The position numbers and the translations under genes are program-made. Below are positions 1 to 5,797 of a stretch of 8,671 nt of DNA, piece by piece (positions within the stretch are counted from its first letter, which is position 1; every line of letters begins with the position of its first letter). The DNA is from Spirochaetota bacterium (GTDB lineage: Bacteria; Spirochaetota; Spirochaetia; DSM-27196; PWMO01), in the NCBI GenBank assembly GCA_009908925.1, contig JAAAOH010000005.1:1-8671 (forward strand), read 5' to 3'. The notes beneath the pieces are model-generated. The model did no database searches, was not told the DNA's origin, and saw nothing but the letters and a program-made list of their open reading frames with translations.

Positions 1-1103
1 GTGAGGATGATGCCGAGATCGAACTCCCGTTCAAGTCGCTCCTGGATAACCTCCAGGTGAAGGAGTCCGAGGAAACCGCAGCGGAAGCCGAAGCCGAGCG
101 CCGCCGAGGAGTCCTTCTCGAAGATAAAGGAGGCGTCGTTGAGCTTGAGCTTCTCCATCGCGCGGGCAAGCTCCTCGTACTCGTCGGAGTCCGATGGATA
201 GATCGAGGAGAACACGACCGGCTTCGCCTCACGGAATCCTCCGAGAGACTCGCTGCAGGGCCGATTGGCATGGGTTATGGTATCGCCGACAAGAACATCC
301 GTGATGGTCTTGATCCCGCCGATGAAATAGCCCACATCTCCGGCGTAGAGCGTCCGACCGCGGTGCAGGCCGATGCGGAAGCGGCCGACCTCCTCGACAC
401 CGTACTCCGCCTCGTTTGACCAGATGCGGATGCGGTCTCCCTCCGAGAGGGTGCCGTCGACGATTCTCAGATGCACCACGACCCCGCGATACGGATCGTA
501 GTTCGAGTCGAAGACCCGGGCCCGCAGGGGCGCCTCCGGGTCGCCGCTCGGCGGCGGTATCAGGATGGCAATGGCCTCGAGAAGCTCATCGATACCCTGG
601 CCGGTTTTCGCAGAAATCTCGATGGCAGCACCGGGGTCGAGTCCGAGATCATGCTCGATCTGGTGCTTCGTCTCCTCGACCATCGCACCGGGGAGATCGA
701 TCTTGTTGATCACGGGAATGATCTCGAGGTTGTGCTCGAGCGCCATGTACATATTGGAAAGCGTCTGCGCCTCCACGCCCTGCGTTGCGTCGATCAGGAG
801 CAACGCACCCTCCGAGGATGCGATCGCACGGGAAACCTCGTATGCAAAGTCCACGTGTCCCGGCGTGTCGACGAGATTCAGCTCGTAAGTGCTGCCGTCG
901 GTCGCCTGATGCGGAATGGTCACCGCATGTGACTTGATCGAAATTCCACGCTCACGCTCGATATCCATCGAATCGAGCAACTGGTCCTGGAAGTCCCGGT
1001 CGTCGATAATTCGGGCACGTTGTATGAGTCTGTCGGCAAGTGTGGACTTGCCATGGTCTATATGCGCAATTATGCAGAAATTTCTGACAAAGCTTCGTTC
1101 CAT
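1..1103 (-). CDS. lepA: Elongation factor 4 (LepA), 3' part missing
   Basis: This is the N-terminal 367 codons of LepA, a ribosome-associated translational GTPase of about 600 residues that acts on stalled or mis-translocated ribosomes (family knowledge). The protein begins MERSFVRNFCIIAHIDHGKS. The visible GTPase motifs are the P-loop AHIDHGKS (about 13-20), the switch I segment ERGISIKS (51-58), DTPGH (79-83), NKID (133-136) and SAK (164-166). A domain II beta-barrel follows, and the fragment ends within domain III near FGFRCGFLGLLHLEV. All key GTPase residues are intact. The ATG at 1103 is chosen because it gives the standard LepA N-terminus and has GAGG five bases upstream. The gene lies 30 bases after the upstream hybrid kinase on the same strand with no visible terminator, so it may be co-transcribed with the signalling genes. 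The C-terminal half lies outside the window. Confidence 0.97.
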   Translation of the reverse strand, partial: MERSFVRNFCIIAHIDHGKSTLADRLIQRARIIDDRDFQDQLLDSMDIERERGISIKSHAVTIPHQATDGSTYELNLVDTPGHVDFAYEVSRAIASSEGALLLIDATQGVEAQTLSNMYMALEHNLEIIPVINKIDLPGAMVEETKHQIEHDLGLDPGAAIEISAKTGQGIDELLEAIAILIPPPSGDPEAPLRARVFDSNYDPYRGVVVHLRIVDGTLSEGDRIRIWSNEAEYGVEEVGRFRIGLHRGRTLYAGDVGYFIGGIKTITDVLVGDTITHANRPCSESLGGFREAKPVVFSSIYPSDSDEYEELARAMEKLKLNDASFIFEKDSSAALGFGFRCGFLGLLHLEVIQERLEREFDLGIIL

Positions 1104-1108
1104 CTGTT

Positions 1109-1112
1109 CCTC
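1109..1112 (-). promoter_or_regulatory. Shine-Dalgarno of lepA
   Basis: The minus strand reads GAGG, then AACAG, then ATG, giving five bases of spacing. It supports the lepA start at 1103. It lies in the 30-base gap after the kinase stop codon at 1134-1136, which is too short to hold an obvious terminator plus a promoter. Confidence 0.7.
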
Positions 1113-1133
1113 GGTATAGTAGTCTGGCGGCGG

Positions 1134-3035
1134 CTAACTCTCGAGCACCTGTCTCACGCTTCGAAGCAGGTCTTCAGGCTCAAACGGCTTGGGTAGAAAA
1201 ACGGCTCCCTCGGGAAGCTTGTTTCGCTCGGGGAACTCCTCCGGATAGCCGGACAGAAGAAGTACGCCGACCTCGGGTCGGAATCCGCGAATACGCTCGG
1301 AGAGTCTCAGACCCGTGATGTGAGGCATGACCTGGTCGGTCACGAGCAGATCGAACCTCGTGTTCTCGTCCTCGGCAATCAGCAGGGCTTCCCCGCCGCT
1401 CTGTGTCTCCATCACGGTGTATCCGTGCTCACGCAGTATTCTCGCAAGCATCGACCGGATGGCGTCGTCGTCCTCCACGAGCAGCACGCGCTCGCTTCCG
1501 CTGTGGTCCTCGACCGCCTCGGTCTCTGCATGCTTGACCTCAGCCGCCCCGTCGTAGGGCGGAAGCATGATTCGGAAGGTCGTGCCATGCCCCGGCGTGG
1601 AATCGAGGTCGATATGGCCGTTGGTCTGCCGTACAATGCCGTAGACCGTAGAAAGCCCCAGGCCCGTTCCAACGCCGGCTTCCTTCGTGGTGAAAAAGGG
1701 ATCGAATATTTTCTCCCTGGTATCCTGGTCCATCCCGCAGCCCGAGTCCTCGACCTCGAGGCAGATCCAGTGTCCGGCCTCCGCACGCCCCGCAACGGTG
1801 GTTGCGGGCTCGCCGAGCTCGACGTTGTAGGTGCGGATATGGATGCGACCCCCACCGTTCATTGCGTCGCGCGCATTCACGACGAGGTTCATGAGCACCT
1901 GCTCCATCTGCCCCGGATCCACGTAGACGTCACTGGGCTCGGCCTTCAGATTCAAATGCAGTCTCACCTGCTCCGTGATGAGGCGACGCAGCATCTTCTC
2001 GAGGTCCCGCACGGCATCATTGAGGTTGACCCGCGTCGGCTTGAGCACCTGACGCCGACTGAAGGCGAGCAACTGCCGTGTCAATGAAACCGACCGTCGT
2101 GCCGCCTTCTGGATACCTTCCACGTCATTGATGAGCGTATCAGGGTCCGGAACCTTCTCCGTCTGCAATTCCTCGGAGAGAATCCGGGTGTAGCCGAGTA
2201 TCACGGTGAGCAGGTTGTTGAAGTCATGGGCGATCCCCCCTGAGAGTCTGCCCACCGCCTCCATTTTCTGCGCGTGTCGCAGTTGCTCCTGGCTCTCGCG
2301 CAGCGCCTGCTGGGAGGCCAGTCGCTCGGAGATATCACGGTAGACCCAGACGGTCCCGCGGATCCGGTTCGTCTCGTCGTGAAGCGGCGAGGAGTTCGCA
2401 TCGACCGCCGTCCGCGTGCCGCTCCCGGATACCAGATAGGCTACTCCGCCATCGTCGTCCGCCTGATCATCGTCACACTCGAGGCTGAGGATCTCGTCCA
2501 TCGCGCAGCCCACGCAATCCTCCGGCTTCATCTCGACCATGCGGGCGGCGACTGGATTCATGAACTGCACGGTGTTCCCGGTATCGGTGACCACGACACC
2601 GTCGCCGATGCTGTTCAGCGTGGTTGAGAACAGCTGCTCCCGTCGCCTGATCTCCTGTTCCATTTCGTGACGGGACAGGGCGACGACGATGGCGGTGCGA
2701 AGTTCCCGCTCCTCGAAGGGCTTGATGATGTAACCGAACGGTTGTGATTCCTTCGCTCGCTCGACGGTTGCCTCGTCGGCGTGTGCGGTCAGCAGGACGA
2801 CCGGAACCCGGTACCGCCGCTTTATCTCACGCGCGGTCTCCAGCCCGTCGAGACGCCCCTGCAGCTTGATGTCCATGATGACGAGAAGCGGATCAATGAG
2901 CTCGAAGTTTACCAGCACCTCCTCGCCGGTAGCATAGATCGCCGGGACCGAGTAACCATAGTTTTCGAGGTGCATCTTTATGTCGAGGGCTACGATGTGC
3001 TCGTCTTCAACGACGAGTATCCGGTTGTTCTCCAT
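1134..3035 (-). CDS. Hybrid histidine kinase, REC-PAS-HisKA-HATPase-REC
   Basis: This is a 633-residue soluble hybrid sensor kinase. The N-terminal receiver (about 4-120) has the acidic pair E10/D11, phospho-acceptor D55 in LVIMD, T83 and K105 in IIKPFEEREL. A PAS domain spans about 131-245. The dimerisation and phospho-transfer helices carry H270 in GGIAHDFNNLL, the NtrB-like HDFNN type. The ATPase domain shows an N box NLVVNARDAM (383-392), G1 VEDSGCGMD (428-436), F box FDPFFTTK (444-451) and G2 GTGLGLS (456-462). A C-terminal receiver (about 515-633) has the acidic stretch E521-D524, D567 and K616 in LPKPF. All catalytic residues are present, so it should be active. There is no signal peptide or membrane segment, so input is probably cytoplasmic, through PAS or the N-terminal receiver. 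It follows the lone response regulator after 62 bases. The Shine-Dalgarno is weak. The ATG at 3035 is chosen because it sits just ahead of the first receiver strand. The physiological signal is unknown. Confidence 0.93.
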   Translation of the reverse strand: MENNRILVVEDEHIVALDIKMHLENYGYSVPAIYATGEEVLVNFELIDPLLVIMDIKLQGRLDGLETAREIKRRYRVPVVLLTAHADEATVERAKESQPFGYIIKPFEERELRTAIVVALSRHEMEQEIRRREQLFSTTLNSIGDGVVVTDTGNTVQFMNPVAARMVEMKPEDCVGCAMDEILSLECDDDQADDDGGVAYLVSGSGTRTAVDANSSPLHDETNRIRGTVWVYRDISERLASQQALRESQEQLRHAQKMEAVGRLSGGIAHDFNNLLTVILGYTRILSEELQTEKVPDPDTLINDVEGIQKAARRSVSLTRQLLAFSRRQVLKPTRVNLNDAVRDLEKMLRRLITEQVRLHLNLKAEPSDVYVDPGQMEQVLMNLVVNARDAMNGGGRIHIRTYNVELGEPATTVAGRAEAGHWICLEVEDSGCGMDQDTREKIFDPFFTTKEAGVGTGLGLSTVYGIVRQTNGHIDLDSTPGHGTTFRIMLPPYDGAAEVKHAETEAVEDHSGSERVLLVEDDDAIRSMLARILREHGYTVMETQSGGEALLIAEDENTRFDLLVTDQVMPHITGLRLSERIRGFRPEVGVLLLSGYPEEFPERNKLPEGAVFLPKPFEPEDLLRSVRQVLES

Positions 3036-3097
3036 GCGCTCGCTTCATTGGGATCGCTGCACGCAGGAGGGGGAACGCGTCGCTCAGCGGAAACCGG

Positions 3098-3511
3098 TTA
3101 CCCTCCGGCCGACGCCAGTGATAAGCCGATGCGCTCAAGTTCGTCGATAAGAGCCTCTCGCTTAATGGGCTTGACCAGATAGGAGGTGGCTGCCCCGCGA
3201 TAATAGGCTTCGACAACGTTCTTGGGGTCCTCCAGTGCGGTGGTCATGACCACCTTGACCTGATCCTTCTCCTTTACTCCAATCCGTTCTTCGATCTCAC
3301 GGATGCGTTTCAGCGCCTCTTGCCCGTCAGTACGTGGCATCATGATGTCGAGCAGCACTGCATCGTAAGGATCGTTCTCCTCCCATGCAAGGCGAAATGC
3401 CTCGATTCCTTCGTCACCGTCCACCACGACGTCGCAGCGGCCATAAGAACGGAGGATTGACTGCAACAGTCGCCTGCTACCGAAATCATCCTCAACGATC
3501 AAAAATCGCAT
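3098..3511 (-). CDS. Stand-alone CheY-like response regulator
   Basis: This is a 137-residue single receiver domain with no output domain. The visible active-site residues are the acidic pair D8/D9, phospho-acceptor D55 in AVLLDIMMP, T91 in VVMTTALED, and K114 in YLVKPI. The receiver fold occupies nearly the whole protein, so it should work like CheY, either through a phosphorylation-dependent protein contact or as a phosphate shuttle in a relay. It starts 3 bases after the stop of the preceding kinase half and is followed by the second hybrid kinase, so either kinase, or CheA from the same cluster, could phosphorylate it (inference). It differs from E. coli CheY in having a longer helix 3 to strand 4 region (around REIEERIGVKEKDQVKVV) and no flagellar-switch signature that can be recognised by eye. 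The motor-binding CheY symbol is therefore not assigned. Confidence 0.92.
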   Translation of the reverse strand: MRFLIVEDDFGSRRLLQSILRSYGRCDVVVDGDEGIEAFRLAWEENDPYDAVLLDIMMPRTDGQEALKRIREIEERIGVKEKDQVKVVMTTALEDPKNVVEAYYRGAATSYLVKPIKREALIDELERIGLSLASAGG

Positions 3512-3514
3512 CTG

Positions 3515-4681
3515 TTACCTCTCATCATTGTATTGATTCAACCGCATTTGTCCAAGCTCCGATAAGCGCTCACGAGCGGTCTCCAGATCACCGCGGCGAG
3601 CGGCAAGTGAAACCCGAAACAGTACCTCGTCAACACGTGCGCTGCCGACTTCGCTGTCGGCACGGATTTCTGCTGCAGCGGCGGCGAGCGCGCCGAGCCG
3701 CTTTTCGTCGAGATCCGACGGGGGAAAGCGGTGGAGGAGGCCCAGGGTTCCCTTCTCGGCCGCGTCGCCTTCCGCCGTGGACGGAGCCGGCGTTGCGTGC
3801 TCGGAGACGCCGGCGAGAAGCCGCAGCAGGGTCGACGGCATCACCGGTTGAGACAGCCGCCTGCCTTCCTCGCCCGCGGCGCCGATCCGGCGCGCAACCC
3901 ACAGCTCGGCACCGGCCCACGTGTGGCCGAGCGTGCGCAGAAAACCGTCTCCTTCATCGCCGCGCACCCCATCGTCCAGAACCAGCACGACGTCGGGCTG
4001 TACGACGCATACCCTGTCCACCACCGCCGGATCATCAGCGGTTTCTACGACGGCACCGACCTCCCGTCCCCAGGCTTCGAGAGAACGCCGCGCCGGATCC
4101 GGTGGTCCGACAAGCACGATCGTTCGTGGCTCGGGCAGCACGCCGACCGTTTCCCTCGTGCGCCCCGCCAGCACCAGCGGAAGCTCGACCTTGAACACAC
4201 TGCCCTTTCCTGCGTCGCTCTCGAGCAGTATCCGCCCGCCCATGAGTTCCACGATTTCGCGGGCAACCGCAAGACCGATACCGGCGCCGTTGTACGCCCG
4301 TGTCGGTCCTCCGTCGACCTGGGTGAAGGGCTCGAAGACGCGTTGCTGCTCCGAGACCGGAATGCCGGGTCCCGTGTCCGACACCGATACTCTCACGAGC
4401 CGGGCCTCCGCACCCCCGGCGACACCGGCGGCACCCGCTTCGGCGGCGGCTTCTGCGTCAACCGCGGCGCCGGCCTCGGCCGATACCGTGACCGAACCGG
4501 ACTCGGTGTACTTGACGGCATTCGCGATGAGATTCGAAAGCACCTGCACGAGGCGCACACGGTCGGCCACCACATAGGCGGGAGTCTCAGGTGACTGCGC
4601 GAAGTGCAGCGCAAGCCCCTTACGGTGGGCCTCGAGGGCGAAACTCTCAACGACCGATTCGAGCACCTGGTCGAGATCCAC
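3515..4681 (-). CDS. ATPase half of a split histidine kinase, with degenerate receiver and helical tail
   Basis: This is a 388-codon frame from a GTG at 4681. It continues in the same frame as the upstream REC-PAS-HisKA gene, separated only by the TAA at 4697-4699 plus five sense codons. Residues 1-170 form a HATPase_c domain with N box NLIANAVKYT (51-60), G1 SDTGPGI (101-107), F box VFEPFTQVD (116-124) and G2 NGAGIGLAVA (131-140). An Ala/Gly/Glu-rich insert lies at about 68-95. Residues 186-290 look like a receiver fold with a degraded active site: the acidic pair is replaced by VGPPD, D236 in VLVLDD remains, and Lys is replaced in LSQPV. The tail (about 295-388) is charged, probably helical, and not recognised. 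There is no phospho-accepting histidine, so alone it cannot be a normal kinase. The GTG has no convincing Shine-Dalgarno. It may be read only if TAA is bypassed, or through re-initiation. Domain calls are firm, but existence as a separate protein is uncertain. Confidence 0.75.
   Translation of the reverse strand: MDLDQVLESVVESFALEAHRKGLALHFAQSPETPAYVVADRVRLVQVLSNLIANAVKYTESGSVTVSAEAGAAVDAEAAAEAGAAGVAGGAEARLVRVSVSDTGPGIPVSEQQRVFEPFTQVDGGPTRAYNGAGIGLAVAREIVELMGGRILLESDAGKGSVFKVELPLVLAGRTRETVGVLPEPRTIVLVGPPDPARRSLEAWGREVGAVVETADDPAVVDRVCVVQPDVVLVLDDGVRGDEGDGFLRTLGHTWAGAELWVARRIGAAGEEGRRLSQPVMPSTLLRLLAGVSEHATPAPSTAEGDAAEKGTLGLLHRFPPSDLDEKRLGALAAAAAEIRADSEVGSARVDEVLFRVSLAARRGDLETARERLSELGQMRLNQYNDER
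3518..3523 (-). promoter_or_regulatory. Shine-Dalgarno of the lone response regulator, inside the kinase 3' end
   Basis: The last two codons of the kinase half (GAG AGG, Glu-Arg) form GAGAGG. They are followed by the TAA stop, three bases (CAG) and the regulator's ATG at 3511. Translation of the two genes is therefore likely coupled, which implies that ribosomes still reach this point. Confidence 0.75.
3812..4126 (-). other. Degenerate (pseudo-)receiver domain
   Basis: This covers about residues 186-290 of the ATPase half. The alternating pattern RTIVLVGPPD, then VVLVLDDG, then ELWVARR, then LSQPVMPSTLL follows the receiver beta strands. The metal-binding acidic pair has become Pro-Pro-Asp, the position after strand 4 lacks the usual Ser/Thr, and the conserved Lys before Pro is Gln. 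One Asp pair (236-237) remains at the strand 3 end. It is probably a structural or regulatory module rather than a phospho-acceptor (inference). Confidence 0.6.
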
Positions 4682-4696
4682 TTCCGCAGGCTCGAG

Positions 4697-4699
4697 TTA
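4697..4699 (-). other. In-frame TAA separating HisKA from HATPase
   Basis: The minus strand reads GGC CAC CTG TAA CTC GAG CCT GCG GAA GTG GAT CTC, which is Gly-His-Leu-stop-Leu-Glu-Pro-Ala-Glu-Val-Asp-Leu. The residues on both sides match the usual HisKA to HATPase linker in such kinases. TAA also ends the lone regulator at 3098 and the kinase half at 3515, so it is a genuine stop codon in this genome rather than a reassigned one. One substitution from GAA, CAA or AAA would create it. Confidence 0.9.
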
Positions 4700-5797
4700 C
4701 AGGTGGCCGGAGTCGATGCGGGACAGGTCGAGGATGGATGAAATCAGCCCGTGAAGGTTCTCCGCAGAGCTTTTGAGGATGCCGAGGTATTCCCTTTGCT
4801 GACCGTCCCGTGCGAGCTCGTGCGCAAGGTCGGCCATGCCGAGAATGCTGTTGAGCGGGGTGCGAAGCTCGTGCGTGACATTGGCGAGAAACTCGCTCTT
4901 CGATTTGAGAGCCTGCTCGGCCTCCGTGCGGGCGGCGCGCATTGCATGGTCGTACCGGAGTATATCGGAGACCTCGCGCAGCACGACGACACGGCCGCAG
5001 ACGGCCGACGGCGAGTCCTCGCGCCGGGAAGAAGCCGCCGGGCTTGTCGCCGTGGCCGTGGCCGTGGGTGCCGCCTGAGCGTCATTCCCGGGTCGCTTTA
5101 CGGGCGCCGGAATCTCGCCGGTGCGGCGTTCGACGTACGCAACGCTCCCGTCGCGACGGAGGAGCCTCACCGCGCCGGGGAGAATTTCGGTCGCGAACTC
5201 CCTCTGTGGAATGGGCTCGGTTCGCACGACCGCGTCAACGTGCAGCCCGACGGCGTTGGCTTCCGACCAGCCGAGGAGCTCCTCGGCCCGCCGATTCATG
5301 AACAGCACCGTGCCCTCGGCATCTGTAGTCACCACTCCCTCGTAGAGCGCACCGACGGTACCGTGGAGCCATTCCCGACTCTCGGACAGACGCCGCTGCA
5401 TCTGCTCCTTGTACAACGCCATCTCGATCGCGATGCCGAGCTCACGCTCCTCGAAGGGCTTGAGCACATAACCGAAGGCATCGGCCACTTTCGCCCGTTC
5501 GAGACTGGCGCGGTCGGAGTACGCCGTGAGGAAAATCACCGGCGTTCCGCCGCGCTCGCGTATGAAGCCGGCGGCCTCTATGCCGTCCATGGCTCCCGAA
5601 AGCTGGATGTCCATCAGAATGAGGTCCGGGTCGAGCTCGGCCGCTGCTTCAACCGCCTCCTCACCGGACGCGACGGACCGCACCGGCACGTACCCGAGCT
5701 TATCGAGGCGATGGCGGATGTCCATGGCCACGATCGCCTCGTCCTCGACGATCAATACGCGTGCATTCGTCGTGTAGCCGTCGCTCACGTCGCGCAT
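4697..5797 (-). CDS. Hybrid sensor kinase N-terminal half, REC-PAS-HisKA, ended by in-frame TAA
   Basis: This is a 366-residue product. The receiver (about 12-130) has the acidic residues E18-E20, D63 in LILMDIQLSG, T91 and K113 in GYVLKPFEEREL. A PAS domain (about 145-280) contains a Thr/Ala/Pro-rich insert at about 233-262. The HisKA domain (about 295-366) carries H309 in NVTHELRTPLNSILGM and ends at SRIDSGHL. At this point a normal kinase would run on into the ATPase domain, but a TAA codon intervenes at 4699-4697. The frame after it encodes that missing domain without a shift. The ATG at 5797 directly abuts the cheB stop, with GGAGG three bases before it. As it stands the product could be phosphorylated on D63 or H309 but could not bind ATP. 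It may be a nonsense-mutated kinase or the histidine-bearing subunit of a two-protein kinase. The receiver and PAS regions closely resemble those of the second hybrid kinase in the window. Confidence 0.88.
   Translation of the reverse strand: MRDVSDGYTTNARVLIVEDEAIVAMDIRHRLDKLGYVPVRSVASGEEAVEAAAELDPDLILMDIQLSGAMDGIEAAGFIRERGGTPVIFLTAYSDRASLERAKVADAFGYVLKPFEERELGIAIEMALYKEQMQRRLSESREWLHGTVGALYEGVVTTDAEGTVLFMNRRAEELLGWSEANAVGLHVDAVVRTEPIPQREFATEILPGAVRLLRRDGSVAYVERRTGEIPAPVKRPGNDAQAAPTATATATSPAASSRREDSPSAVCGRVVVLREVSDILRYDHAMRAARTEAEQALKSKSEFLANVTHELRTPLNSILGMADLAHELARDGQQREYLGILKSSAENLHGLISSILDLSRIDSGHL
5049..5066 (+). repeat. Hexanucleotide repeat gccgtg, three copies
   Basis: Three perfect tandem copies of gccgtg are present. 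They encode alternating Thr-Ala in the insert of the kinase PAS domain. This short tandem repeat changes in six-base steps and would keep the frame, so the insert length may vary between strains (inference). Confidence 0.6.

Noticed and set aside
1104..1133. Terminator between the hybrid kinase and lepA
   Set aside because: The 30 bases hold no hairpin with a T run, so read-through into lepA is more likely.
1320..2087. Plus-strand open frame of 255 codons opposite the second hybrid kinase
   Set aside because: A shadow of the ATPase region of the kinase, with no domain signal.
3036..3097. Promoter or terminator in the 62-base gap before the second hybrid kinase
   Set aside because: I see no -10/-35 pair and no GC hairpin followed by a T run on the minus strand.
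4697..4699. Reassigned stop codon (alternative genetic code) explaining the in-frame TAA
   Set aside because: TAA ends the lone regulator and the kinase half at normal positions, and TAG and TGA also serve as stops in this window, so no reassignment is supported.
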